Assembly (NCBI GenBank): GCA_017979445.1
Contig: CM030711.1
Span: 39,858,757-39,922,756 of the forward strand
DNA from: Akebia trifoliata
Taxonomy: Eukaryota > Streptophyta > Magnoliopsida > Ranunculales > Lardizabalaceae
Reading direction: 5' to 3'
DNA length: 64,000 nucleotides
A program made the translations under genes and the position numbers. Under the pieces are notes generated by a model. The model did no database searches. It saw nothing but the letters and a program-made list of their open reading frames with translations, and was not told where the DNA came from. This document shows positions 12,111 through 24,151 of the stretch, piece by piece. Numbering within the stretch: position 1 is the stretch's first letter; every line of letters begins with the position of its first letter.

Positions 12111-13866
12111 ATACTTGACATCATGCAAGAATTTTTTTCTTTTGTTGAGAGCTCATCTCAGGAGGGAACACTTTGCTAACGATGAAGTTCACATAATCTG
12201 CATACTAAGGCAAGTTCTTTTGATTACAAGCAAATAATTGTCCATTTGGGAATGACTCATTTATCATAGTCTCATCATTAACTTTTCCCCCATTCTCTAG
12301 CCTTGAGAGATGGTCTGCCACTTGATTTTTAGTCCCCTTTTCGTCTTGAATCTCTAAGTCAAACTCTTATATCAAGAGCACCCATCGGATAAGTCGAGGT
12401 TTTGCATCTTTCTTGGCAATTAAATACTTGATAGCTGCATGATCAGTAAAAACAATCACCTTTGTCCCGATGAGATATGCACGGAACTTATCAAATGCAA
12501 ATACAACTGCTAACAACTCCTTCTCAGTGGTGGCATAATTCAACTATGCATCATTTAATGTCTTGCTAGCATAATATATAGTATGAAAAATTCAATTTTT
12601 CCGTTGGCCTAGAACCGCGCCAACAGCAAAATCGCTAGCATCACACATAAGCTCAAATGGGAGATTTCAATCTGGGACAACAATGATGGGTGCTGATACT
12701 AATCTTGCTTTCAAGATCTGAAATGCCTCAAGACACTTTTCATCAAATTTGAAAACCACTTCTTTTTCCAACAAACTACAAAGTGGTTTAGAGATCTTCG
12801 AGAAGTCCTTAATAAAACGCCGGTAGAATCCAGCGTGCCCAAGAAAACTTCGAATACCCTTGACGGAAGATGGCGGTGGTAATTTCTCAATAGTCTCAAT
12901 CTTTGCTCTATCCACCTCAATTCCCTTAATTGATACTCGATGGCCGAGAATAATTCATTCTTGCACTATGAAATGGCATTTCTCCCAATTCAATATAAGA
13001 TTCGTTTCTTCACATCTTTTGAGAACTAATGCCAAGTTATCCAAGAAAATATCAAAATAATTACCAAATACCGAGAAGTCATCCATGAATACCTCTATAA
13101 AATGCTCCACCATGTCAGAAAAAATTGCCATCATACACCTTTGAAATGTTGCCAGTGCATTACACAGTCTGAAAGGCATCCTTCGAAATGTAAAATTTCC
13201 GTAGGGACAGGTGAACGTTGTCTTCTCCTGATATTCTAGTGTTATAGCAATCTGATTGTATCCTGAATATCCATCCAAGAAACAATAATAGGAGTGTCTT
13301 GCTAGTCTATCAAGCATCTGATCAATGAACGGCAAGGGAAAATGGTCTTTTCGAGTAGCTTTATTTAACTTCCGATAATCCATATAAACACGCCACCCAG
13401 TTACTGTCCTTGTTGGGATAAGCTCATTATTATCATTCGTCACAACAGTCATTCCTCCCTTCTTTAGTACACATTGCACCGGACTAACCCATGAGCTATC
13501 ATAAATAGGATAAATTATGCCCACATCAAGCCACTTGAGAATCTCTTTTTTCACCACTTCCTTCATAATTGGGTTAAGCCGACGTTGGTATTCAATAGAA
13601 GGCTTATGATCATCCTCCATAAGAATTTTGTGCATGCAAATAGAAGGATTAATCCCCTTAATATCTGCTATGGACCATCCCAACGCTTTCTTATACTCTC
13701 GCAACACCCTTAATAACTTATCTTCTTGTTCAGGCTCAAGAGAGGTAGAAATAATAATTGGCAAAGAGGATGATTCACCAAGGAAAGCATACCTCAAATG
13801 ACTAGGAAGGGGCTTGAGCTCTAGTGATGGCAGTTCTTGAATTGAAGGCTTCGAATGAGAACCCAA
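12111..13866 (-). pseudogene. Athila reverse transcriptase and RNase H, broken
   Basis: RT begins in the frame opening at 13866. Visible motifs are WVSPVQCVLKKGG, YMDYRKLNKATRKDHFPLPF, LDGYSGYNQI, and the catalytic box FMDDFSVFG (F-x-D-D variant). A stop follows at about 12954, then the same frame resumes with IRSFLGHAGFYRRFIKDFS. RNase H ([36 protein letters not shown]) occupies about 12660-12290 and carries TGA, TAG and other stops. These enzymes copy element RNA into DNA. The reading frame is shifted relative to protease at about 13866-13821. Dead by several independent lesions. Confidence 0.9.
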
Positions 13867-14654
13867 TGATGCATGTCTAACAATTCAAGCTTTGGCTTAA
13901 AACGAGTGAATTTTGACATAGCCTCCAAGTAATTCACCAACTCTAAACTGTCTTCATTGTATGCATTAATTATTGCTAATTCAAGCTGGTCAAATGGGGG
14001 TGGTTCTTCATGATTATGTCGAACACATGTGTCCACTACATCAATTCTATAGCAATCTTCAGGCTCTTCAGTGGGGAACTTCATAGCTTTGAAAACATTA
14101 AATTCCACCTCTTGATCTTGAACTCTCATAGTAAGCTCCCCCTTTTGCACATCAATAAGAGTTATGTCTGGGGCTAAGAATGATCTGCCAAGAATGATTG
14201 GAACATCCTTATCCTCCTCCATATCAAGAACAATAAAATCCACAGGGAATATAAATTTGTCAACCTTTACAAACACATCTTCAATTTTTCCCCTTGGATA
14301 CTTTAGTATTATATCCGCTAACTGGAGTGTCACAGTAGTAGGCCAAGCTTCTCCCAATCCCAATTTTTGAAATATAGACAGTGGCATTAAATTAATAGTA
14401 GCCCCCAAATCACACAAAGCTCTACCAGAGAATTGGTTACCTATTGTGCACGGTATAGTAAAGCTCCTTGGATCCTTAAGCTTTGCTGAAAGTTTCCTTT
14501 GAATGATAACACTGCACTCTTCAATCAAACCCACTATTTCAAATTCACTCAATCGCCTCTTTTTAGTCAAGATATCTTTCAAAAACTTGGCATAACTTGG
14601 CATTTCTCTAAACTTCAGTGAATGGGATATTAATATACAACTTCTTGAAGACAT
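13821..14654 (-). pseudogene. Athila aspartic protease region
   Basis: The 277-codon frame carries ALCDLGATINLMPLSIF, the DLGA version of the retroviral-type protease active site used by Athila elements, followed by VPIILGRSFLA, which forms the flap and C-terminal part of the fold. The C-terminal stretch overlaps the RT frame in another phase, so a frameshift separates the two. Protease would mature the gag-pol polyprotein. The region between 14654 and 15098 (end of gag) holds no clean frame. Confidence 0.8.
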
Positions 14655-15097
14655 TTAGAAACTTTGCAAACTGCTCGTCATGTTTTTATTTCTTGAAACG
14701 TTGAGGAAATGGTGGGGTGGGTTGTAGGGAGTAATATTTTTCAAGCCCAGCTTTTTATGCTCCTGGTTTGTAGCTTCTTTCTCTTGATCCCCCTTTTCTT
14801 TAGAAATTGTTTCTTCTTCCACTAAAACATCTGGTTCCTTGACAACATAATTCAGCTATTTTCCACTCCTCAATGTGATAGCATTGCAGTGCTCCTTACC
14901 ATCTCTTTTTGGATTAGTTTTTGTATTGCTAGGTAAGGTTCCTTAAGGACGATTGTTAATTGTTGAAGCAAGTTGACCCAACTGAATTTTCATATTCCAG
15001 ATAGAAGCTGCTTGGCTTTGGAGTTGAGTTATATTATCTGTCATGAAGTGCTCAATATCTGTCATGAATTGATTAGTGTTGGTTCCCATTTGATGCA

Positions 15098-16144
15098 TTA
15101 GATCTTCCAAAGAAGGCTTCTTTTCTCTAAGGGGAGCTTGAAGATGAAACTCGGTTGAAACATGGGTTTTGCATATGAAGAGGCATCAACTTGATTGTTG
15201 TTACTCCATGAGAAATTCGGATGATTTTTCCAGCCCGGATTGTAATAGTTAGAGTATGGGTTATTCTGCCTGCTACCAACAAAAATTAGAGACTCTGAAT
15301 TATTATGGCACATATCTCTTGAATGATTGTCTCCACAAATCTCGCATATAACGGTAGGAGTTTGAATGGCATGAACTCCAAATGAATCAAATTTCTTAGA
15401 TAACGATGCCACTTGAGTTGTTAAAGCAGTAAGAACATCTAATTCATGCACTCCTGCTGTTCTTCTTGGATTCATCCTCTTTATATGGTGTTGAAAGTTG
15501 TTAGAGGTCATCTCCTCTAATAAATTATACCCATCCTCCAATGTATTTGCCATAAGAGATCCACCTGCTGCAGCATCAACAATCGTTCTGATAGATCTAA
15601 CCAACCCATTGTAGAAAATTTGGATGATCAACCATTCTGGTAGAGCATGATGAGGACATCTTCGAGGCAAATCTTTATACCTTTTTCAGGCTTCATAGAG
15701 AGATTCACTGTTCAACTACACGAAAGTAGTGATATCATTCCTCAACTTTGTAGTTTTTTACGGCGGAAAGAATTTAGCGAGAAATTTTTTCTCCAAGTCA
15801 TCCCAAGTGGTAATAGATTCCCTTGGCAATGAGTTCAACCAATTCTTAACCATGTCCCTCAATGAGAATGAAAATAACCGCAACTGAATGGCATCATCAT
15901 CAACACCGTTATACTTAAACGTGGCACATATCTCTAGAAAATTAGCTAAATGTGCATTGGGGTCTTCGACATGTGAACCCCTAAACTGATATGCTTGTAC
16001 CATCTGAATAGTAGCTGGCTTGAGTTCAAAATTGTTTGCTTGTATCGTTGTACAACGAATAATAATGTGAATCCCATCTAATAATGGAACAGCATAGTCC
16101 CGCATAGACTTAGGACATTCATTACCATTAGTTTGGTCGGTCAT
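15098..16144 (-). pseudogene. Athila gag, with premature stops
   Basis: The frame from ATG 16144 carries the retrotransposon gag domain: QMVQAYQFRGSHVEDPNAHL, FLEICATFKYNGV, LRLFSFSLRDMVKNWLNSLP, WDDLEKKFLAKFFPP. It then hits TAA at 15758-15760, with a TAG and TGA in the next 30 codons. The same frame resumes to 15098 and includes a zinc-knuckle-like ICEICGDNHSRDMC. Gag would form the particle that packages element RNA. The stops replace codons for Ser, Gln and probably Trp, so this is ordinary point decay. Confidence 0.85.
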
Positions 16145-16340
16145 TGTATGGTGTTGAAAAGCTTCTCACTTATTCTTTCTATTTCTTCGATAAGTTTTCT
16201 CGATCTCAAGATCCAAAGGAACAAGTTCTGAATTTCTCGTACTACTCATACACTAGCCAAACACCTACAAAATAAAGAAAAGTTTGATCTAAAATCAAAG
16301 AAGATTGAATTAATATTAACAAAAAAGATTAATAAATTAG

Positions 16341-16358
16341 TCCCCGGCAGTGGTGCCA
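16341..16358 (-). other. Primer binding site, tRNA-Asp type
   Basis: The minus strand reads TGGCACCACTGCCGGGGA, which differs at three positions from the complement of the 3' end of plant tRNA-Asp (TGGCGCCGTTGCCGGGGA). This is the usual primer for Athila/Tat elements. It lies six bases inside the 5' LTR edge. Confidence 0.8.
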
Positions 16359-16364
16359 AAAACT

Positions 16365-17694
16365 TGTTGTCTTAATTTACGCACGCAAGTATACGTATAG
16401 AAACAAGTAATAAAGTGATAAGAAAGTATCGATCCCACGGAGACTAAATACCAATCTATTGTTAATTACAAATTTATCTCACTCTCATTTTATCCAAACA
16501 AAAGTAAAACTAGGATTTAAAAATAAACAAGAAAAATAACGCAGATAATAAATTTAAAGTTTAAAATTAATGAGTGAATAAATCTAGGTTTATAATTTCT
16601 CCCAAACAATCCACTTGATTAAATTCTCCTTCCCTCTATGATAAATTAATCCACTATGATTGTCATCCAAGAACACTAAATTCTCTACAAGCCTCTTCCG
16701 ATGGTCATGTAAAAATACCCTTCTAGACTAACTCCCTATATGCCTATGAGAATTAAATCAAAAAGAATTCATTAAGAATAAGTTCTCATAAGGAATGCAC
16801 ATGCAACCTGAGTATATTCCTATCTCAAATTAGCATATGTTAATCTATCTAGGTCATAAACACAAAATAACTCTGCCGATATTATTAAGGTTCATCAAAT
16901 CAATTCAATCAATGGCCAGTTAATCAAATCGCATTAAATATTTGATAGAATAAACAATCACATGTGGGATCATAGAAAAAAGACTAATCAAATATCATAA
17001 ATGGATTCTATTATAACCCTAGAATAAAAATTAGTTCATCATTGAAAAGAAAATAAAATCACAAAAGTATTCAGTCATTCTTAGAGATTACAAAGAACAA
17101 GAGAAGAGATAAAGTTTAGGAAAATAAAACTCAAAAGTCGAATCTCCAGCTCTCGTCCTCATTATCGATCTTGTGCCTCCAAGAGAAAATCCCAAAACTT
17201 CTCCTTTCAAATAAGGGTTAAACTTTCCTATTATAGGTATGAAGTCATTAGGGTTTAAAAGTCCCAAAATCTATCTCTAATTCGGCCCCAAAAATTAACG
17301 TGTAAAGTTGAAAACGTAAACAGGCCATGGCCTCCCAATATATCATGCCACGGCTAGTATTTTCATATTTCTGTTGTGCAATTCTTGGATTCCCACCGCG
17401 GCCTCGTTTTCTATCAAGCTGCGGCTTGAAGACTTTTTAGCTTGTATGCTTAGCTTCCTTCTTCCGAGAGTGAACAAATTTGGATCCAGAATTTCTCCTA
17501 AACGTTGACAAATATCCTAATGCTCCATATTGTTCCTAAACTGCAAAATAAGCATAAAAACCAAATAAAAATATAGAATCACATAAAAAGTATAAAACAA
17601 ACTAAACTTAAATAAAACCAACTAAAAGACTCTAAAATTAACAAAATATTATATTTAAAAGTGATTAATTTGCAGGTATAAAACCCACTCATCA
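16365..17694 (-). repeat. Athila 5' LTR
   Basis: On the minus strand the LTR starts TGATGAGTGGGTTTTATACC at 17694, a typical Athila start, and ends ...AAGACAACA at 16365, giving TG...CA ends and 1330 bp. It is placed by its relation to the primer site, because the second LTR is absent and no alignment between LTRs is possible. The five bases outside the right edge (ctatt, 17695-17699) would be the target duplication, but the other side is lost. Confidence 0.75.
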
Positions 17695-17871
17695 CTATTG
17701 AACCTCATCCTATTACATTATTTTTTCTAAACTATCTTTATATTCATCGAGGCATTCTTTTTTTATTATTAACATGAAACCATAACGGTTTCCAAGTGTA
17801 ACTACTTGGGCTTGTTTTGGGTTCAAAGAAAAAAAATGTGTAAATAACCAATGCGTGTGTGTGCAAAACAG

Positions 17872-18100
17872 GTGTGTGCAATCCTAAATGCAGCAAGTAA
17901 TCTTGGGGCAGATGCATATTTGGTGGCAGTTTTCGCATGGTTGTTGCTCTTTGTTGTGCTTGGATTCTTTGTGCATATGCTGGATAATGTGATCGAAACA
18001 GTGTATGTGTGCTTTGCAATTGATAGGGACAAGGAGGAGGTATGTAAATAGGAGTTTCATGAAATGTATGTCTATCTTCTCATTACTAGGGAATCATAGA
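17872..18100 (+). pseudogene. Last exon of choline-transporter-like gene, broken
   Basis: The plus frame after an AG acceptor-like site near 17871 reads GADAYLVAVFAWLLLFVVLG (membrane segment) then MLDNVIETVYVCFAIDRD, closely matching the C-terminal membrane helix and conserved tail of the choline transporter-like (CTL/PNS1, DUF580) family. A TAG at 18049-18051 replaces the expected Gln in the conserved CKQE motif, and the frame then continues as EFHEMYVYLLITR, also family-like. The family moves choline or related solutes across membranes. No upstream exons are seen, and the Athila 5' LTR lies only about 180 bp upstream, so the gene body may have been cut off there. Stops and isolation make this a remnant. 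Confidence 0.7.
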
Positions 18101-18389
18101 CCCTCTCTAAACACCAGAACTTCACAGATTGTATAACTTATCTTTTTGTATAATATGTATGAGATTCTGGCGATTCAATAAATAGGTTAACTCTTTGAAA
18201 GCATTTTCACAATTTCAAGGGTAAAGTTACAACTTGTATGGTATTGCTGCCTACATATATGGCCAGTTAAAGGGGTCCTCTATCTATGAGAGAAACCACA
18301 TGGATTGACCACATCAGCCCTCCAAGTGGCACAAAATAGTAAGGCAGGGCTGGTCAAAAATGAGGATATTAGTCAGATTGTAATGTGAG
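18101..18389. other. Anonymous DNA after the transporter fragment
   Basis: No gene is seen. It could be the former 3' flank of the transporter fragment, with polyadenylation-like AATAAA at 18177. Confidence 0.35.
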
Positions 18390-18592
18390 CAATTTTTTTT
18401 TCAAATGTTTTTTTTACTTAAAATTCTACAAAAACGACTATTTTGGGAAGTCATTTTTTGTCGACAATCAACAGCAGTCGCAGAAAGAAAACGACTTCAT
18501 TTAGAACAAATGCTCCCGCAACGGTAGAAGTAATCATTTTCCAAAGAAATGATTGTTCTGGGTAGTCATTTTTTGCACATTTTGATGTAGTG
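18390..18592 (-). mobile_element. CACTA-type terminus
   Basis: The minus strand from 18592 reads CACTACATCAAAATGTGCAA, a CACTA-type end. Subterminal motifs tgacttccc/aatgattgttctgggtag recur in both orientations inside (aacgacta...gtcattttttg twice). Only one end is clear; the left partner was not found. No transposase. Confidence 0.5.
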
Positions 18593-19725
18593 TATTCTTT
18601 AGTACCAGCAGATATTATCAGTCTTGATACTAAAATGGGTTTTCATAATGGAGTGGTACAACCATAAAACTCTTCAAAGTTAATTATCCATTTTTTGTCT
18701 TTCTTCAGCATATAGTTGGTGGATAGATAGGGATGGCATTGGTTTGCAGTTTGTTTTTTATGAATTACATAATTTCCTTCTGTTGATACATTAATTACAA
18801 AATACAAATTGTTTATTGTTTTGTTCTTGCTCACATTTTCAGGGAATTCTTGGCGACGATGATTAAATATTCCTGTCTTTGGGAGAAATACCAATAAGTC
18901 AGATTTAGTTGAATGGTATTATTGTTTTCTTTTTAATCTAATAGTTACATGGTCAACCTGCCTAGGGAAATCTCTCTGCAATAGTAACTTAAAGCAATTT
19001 ACCACTTTTCAAATGATTCACTATACCATAATTTTTATCATTTGAGCGTGGTTTTAGTTTCTTATTTTATTTTTCTGACCAATATATATGAATTTAACGG
19101 GGAAAAAGTGGAAACCAATGACCACCATAGAAATTCAAAAAGAAAACTATTCACACCATAAATCATGGGATAGATGATCTATTTGTACCACATGAATTTC
19201 CTTTGTAATGGGGTTTGCTTAGTGCCTCAAAAGATATACCCGTCACACCCATTATGTGATTTCAATGAACAAATATAACCTTTATTTATTTATTGTCAAA
19301 TGCTTCAGATTTAAAGGAATTGTCTATGATAAATTAAGCTTATAACAGAAATTTGATCAGTACATAAGAAAATCCTTATCTGTGAGATCCTATGGAGAAT
19401 AATTAATACTTCAAATAAGCACATTAATACTTATGAATAAGCATGTTCACAATCCTCTATGTTTTAATTAGTTGAATATATTAGTAACTTATTTATACAT
19501 TAAAAATAAAAAATAAAATAAAAGATACAGCTAAAATGTAGTACTTAATAGTTTCTTCATGCAGAATGTTAATGTTTTTCATTCACTTCTGCTCATAAGA
19601 AATAGAACGTTGCTAATATTCATTTTCACGTTCCATATGGTGTTGTTTATTGTATATTTGTTTTTAATGTATACAGGTTGGAGGACATAAGTTAAATGAA
19701 ACATATATATATATATATATATAAA
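18593..19725. other. Anonymous AT-rich DNA
   Basis: No supported gene. A short TA microsatellite is present at 19704-19722, immediately before the repeat block that follows. Confidence 0.4.
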
Positions 19726-19730
19726 TGACT

Positions 19731-20275
19731 TATCCGCCACTATATATGTTATATTTTATTTTATTTTTAACTGATCTATTGCAACGAATATTAATATCCG
19801 TCGCCATATGTGTTATATTTTATTAAAACTGCCCTATTGCCGTGGATATTAATATCCGCCGTTATATTTGTTATATTTTATGTTTTTTTAAATGGCCTAG
19901 TGCAGCGGTTATTAATATCTGCCGCTATATGGGTTATATTTTAATTTTTTTAAATGACCTATTGCAGGGGATATTCATATCCGCCGCTATATGGGTTATA
20001 TTTTATTTTTTTTAGAAATGACCTATATGTTGCCGCTACATGTATTATATTATGTTTGTTAAGAAAATGATCTATTGCAACGGATATTAATATGCGTCGC
20101 TATATGTGTTACCTATAACAACGGAATAAGGTATTCGCTGCTACATTTAGCAACTGAGGCAACACCCTCGGATCTCAGTTCTGCTGCTTATGCACCATAA
20201 TAGCTTTTACCGACCGAAAATGTCCCCTATAGCAACGGAAAAATCCGTCACTCTAAATCAATAATGTTGTAGTGA
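19731..20275. mobile_element. CACTA-type end with subterminal repeats
   Basis: Six successive units of roughly 58-64 bp begin at 19731, 19795, 19853, 19916, 19978 and, after a disturbed copy, 20091. Each has the form tatccgccgctatatgggtt, then an AT-rich run, then ctattgcaacggatattaa. Short GCGG/CCGC inverted motifs of this kind are binding sites for CACTA transposases in known elements. The block ends at about 20275 with aatgttgtagtg, which read on the minus strand is CACTACAACATT, a CACTA terminus. The other terminus is not identified. Confidence 0.6.
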
Positions 20276-20599
20276 CATCAAGTTCAGCTGCACAAAACAA
20301 CAACAAATTCTATTGAACTACGCTTTGGCTTGATCCCACATTTGGTATGTAGACAGTCTGCAAAGTTACACCAGATCCAACTACTGAAAAATCTGAACTA
20401 CATTATGGTTTGATCCTGTTTTGGGTACGTAGGCAACCAGTTAAGTTACTTCAGGTTCAACCACATTAATAATAAAAATAATATACAAAAAAAGAGTGAA
20501 CACACTTATTCAAAATGCCATGTCTCGCCAAGTACTAGTGCCACATTCACTAAAGGTATATAAGAGCATGAATCAAAAATCTATCATGCTCAATAATGT

Positions 20600-21350
20600 T
20601 TTGGCACCAATTGGCATTGTCCGCCCCCAAGCACCACTGATAAATAACTACTTTGGATATTGGTCAACCGAGGTGTACAAATTCGTCGTCACATGGTTCT
20701 TCTAGCCAGTTGACGTTGTCCACCCCTCAGCACCACTGATAAATAGTTACTATAGAGATTGACCAATCGACGTGTACAAATCCTTTGTCATGAGGTTCTT
20801 TTAGCTAGTTGACATTATCTGCCCCCAAGCATCATTAATAAACAGTTACTTTGGAGATTGACCAACCAACATGTACAAATTTTGTGTCACGTGTTTCTTC
20901 TAACTAGTTAACGTTGTCCGCCATCGAGTACTACTGATAAATAGCTACTCTGGAGATTGGTCAACCGATGTGTACAAATCCTACGTCACGTGGTTCTTCA
21001 AGCCAGTTGACGTTGTCTGCCCCCGAGCAACACTAATAAACAGCTGTTTGGGAGATTAGTCAACCAACGTGTACAAATCCTTTGTTGCGTGGTTCTTCTA
21101 GTCAGTTAGCATTGTCCGCCCCGGAGCACCACTAATAAACAATTGCTCTAGAGATTGGCCAACCGGTGTGTACAAATTTTCCATCACACAACGCTTTTAA
21201 TACGTTGACCTTGTCCATCCCTGAGCATCACTAATAAACAGCTGCATTGGAGAATGGCCAACTGACATACACATCTCTCGTCACGTGGTATCTCTAGCAA
21301 GTTTGCATTATCCGCCTATGAGCACAACTAAGAAATAATATCTCCAGAGA
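20600..21350 (+). repeat. Tandem array, unit about 104 bp
   Basis: About seven to eight units, each with the cores gttgacgttgtccgcccccg, agcaccactaataaacagct, ggagattggccaaccgacg and tgtacaaatcctttgtcacg. Starts of the gttgac core fall near 20605, 20710, 20811, 20908, 21006, 21106, 21205 and 21300. Copies are clearly diverged, more so to the right. Such arrays are usual in the 3' non-coding parts of Tat-lineage elements. Confidence 0.75.
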
Positions 21351-21399
21351 CTGGCTAATAAGCATTGTTCATAAGCTTTTTATATGTGTTTACTGCTAC

Positions 21400-24140
21400 A
21401 ATTCATCACATACAAGAATAAGGTGTTAGGAGGTTAAAGTTTGATGAATTACAAAAGGAGGTTACGTCAATCAAAATTATCAGCGATTGAGATCCAAAGT
21501 TTCAAGAAAAGATGCGCATTCGCAAAACATAGGTCTTCGCCAAATGAGTTTTGAAGAAAATATAAATAGTGTAGTTGCAACCTCAAGTCTGACATAGCTC
21601 AGAGCTTTAATGAGGCAACTGTTAATTTGAGGAAAATTAATCATTTGGCTGAAGGAAGATAACAAACAAAGTCCAAGATGTAAGGCGGTAAGCACCATCT
21701 CTATTCACGTTGCAATTCCAACCAAGGTTTGTACCATACGCTTGCATACACCACAATGGGTGCATTCAAGATTCTTGAAAATTGCTCCAAATTGGCACGC
21801 TACTCATTTGTAACTCATCAAAGGCATGTTGGTGTTGATGCTCCTGAATGCCGTGACAGCGTTTCCCTACCTTACAAGCATGCATAGGTTGTGCTACCGG
21901 CAATTTGGGCTCCTGATGCCAGTACAAAGGGTTAATTGGTGGCACCGAAATCCAACAACTTAGATTCTTCTGATGATACCGATTACAAGGAAGAAACTGA
22001 ACTCAAGATGTGGGGATTGTTGTTGCCCCTTTGGAAAAGTTGTTAACTTATGCCCGATATGAATGGCCCTATTCCAATTTCAAAGAAGAAAGCCGATTCA
22101 GGTAGCAGTAGCTTCGAAGACAAAAAAAACTGCAAAAAATCACTCATACACAGAAAAGAAAAGCCCTGTGATACCCTAAGAAGAAACCCATATCTAATGA
22201 AAGTTCGTTCAAGAGTAACTCTGAAGAAGATGAAAAACCTTAGAAGATCACTTCACAGGCAAAAAAGTATCCATATATGCCGCCATGAAGAGCACTGAAA
22301 CAAGTGAAAAATCTAGCAAGAAATCTTCTAAAGAGATAGTTGTGGTCGCTCTTGACTCTTGTTAATATTCCTCCATTGAAATCTACAAAGAAAGGTAATG
22401 AGTGAGACATTGAAAAATCACTCGAGGAACATGCCAGTGTGAAGAAACAGAAGATAGACGAGAAGGCAGAGATCACAAAATAAATAAAGGAAGGGAGCTG
22501 CTGGTACATGGTGCACATTAGAAAATAAAAATAAAAATAAAGAGAGACAGGGAGAGGAAAACATACCTCCTGATGACAACACTGTTGTCTCCGCAACAAT
22601 CAAAGGTGATAAAAAAAAATGAGAAAGAAAGAAAGACCTCATTGTTTGGAGAGAATGATATTTCTCTATTCAATTGGGCAATCACTCCTAGATAATAGTG
22701 GAAACACGATTCGGCACAACCTTCTTAAGTGTGTGTTAGTATGATCTGTGCTCTATTGAAGCTTACAAGCATAACAAAGCATCATCTTAGTTGAAGAATG
22801 GAGCCGTCAAATCGTTGCAATAGAAGATAGGAGCAATCAAACTGTTGATGCAATAAACACAAATTAGATGATAAAAATTGATGTAATTGCTGTTGTTGAT
22901 GGCCATACTGGTGATGTTGATATTGTCAATGGACCTAGTGTGACGTTCTCATAGACCATCTATGTATGAGATGCTAATTGATCAACCATCCCTACCTATC
23001 AAGCATTTATCCTCTCTAACAACCAAGAGCTCTATCCTCCCTTCCAGACCTTGCTGCTTCAATTAAGGAGAAAGTCCGTCAATAGAGAAAATTAGAGAAA
23101 AGAAAGAAACTACTCACCAACGAGGATAAGCCCATGGCAGGTTTTCTTCTGTTATAAAAGAGTAAGGGTATTTGAGCTGAAGTTAAAGTGCTAGACCTCT
23201 TATGTGGAAGAGAAGGAAAAGTGTGGGTTCAATTCCGTGCATCTCATATTCAATAAGCTTCTGAGTCTCGTTATTAGTTGCCGACAGAGAGGGAATAAGT
23301 CTAGCCTTACTAATTCAGTGAGATTGGAATAAAAGATCCTGTTTAAGTGCTTCCCATGGCTTGCAACATTATTTCCAAATCAGCATCTCGATGTTGAAGA
23401 TGTCTTACACAAAGTAATTGTATGAGAGAAGAGAAGAGAGGTTTTTATCCAATGAGATTGTGTGGTTTTCGTGTGTAATTTGGGTTTATATAAATTATGG
23501 AATTTTCCTAAAATCGTACTCTTTATGTTGGGTTGAAGTAGGAGACTACCATAAGTCAGACTACCCAATTCTCAACACCGTTCAAGTATGCCTCTTTTAG
23601 TTAAGGTTGACAGGCCTGTTTTCTGGTTCGGTTGACAGTGAAAAAAGAGAAAGGCCTCTTCTAGGCCCAATACATCTAAAGCCCAAGTCCATTCGAAATT
23701 GAGAATAATGTTTTCCTAACATCTCAACTATATTGGATGGGTAACCTCAATCTTTCTCTAAAGTCAAAATCCTCCTATCAATTTCATGGATGAGAAGGCA
23801 TAGAAGTGAGGTTTTATCCCATGCATCTCAAGTACAATTAGTTTTGAGTTGGGATATTTTGGAGTTTGATATCATACATCTCGGGTACAACTAAGTATGA
23901 CTTGGGATATTTGGTTAGTTTTGATTCCATACATCTCAAGTGCACGCCCAACTTCGGGGATGAAGTAATTGGCCTCAAAGATTTTTTTTTTGTGGACTTG
24001 ATTTCGCTCAAGATTCTTTTTAGAAAACGCTTTTGAAAAATATTTGTTAAAAATGGCTCAAATATGCCAAAGTCACTCAAACTTAACTTAAAGCATCAAG
24101 GACGTGTTAACATTAGCTACGCATCCTAAAACACATCCTT
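21400..24140. other. Decayed internal region of the Tat-like element
   Basis: No recognisable protein domain. A lysine/serine-rich frame at 22050-22298 and others are short and unsupported. A loosely repeated phrase (acttgggatattt...catacatctcaagt) occurs at 23820-23945. A tRNA-like B-box phrase sits at 23222. The purine run ttaaaggggtatt just before 24152 is a plausible polypurine tract. Confidence 0.4.
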
Positions 24141-24151
24141 AAAGGGGTATT

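Larger units (their letters stand above)
8700..17694 (-). mobile_element. Athila-type Ty3/gypsy retrotransposon, 3'-truncated
   Basis: A complete order of Athila features is visible on the minus strand: 5' LTR (17694-16365), tRNA-Asp-like primer site, gag, protease, RT, RNase H, integrase, the conserved spacer ggttgcctcccaagaagcgc (plus strand, near 10867) and an env-like ORF. All reading frames carry stops or shifts, so the copy is dead. No second LTR follows the env-like ORF; the element stops near 8700 against a MITE fragment. Family assignment rests on gag, RT, env-like sequence and primer site, all consistent with the Athila/Tat branch. Confidence 0.85.

Noticed and set aside
23165..23240. 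tRNA-like phrase with a B-box (ggttcaattcc)
   Set aside because: The A-box side is poor and the arms do not pair into a cloverleaf; it is at best a SINE or retroelement scrap.
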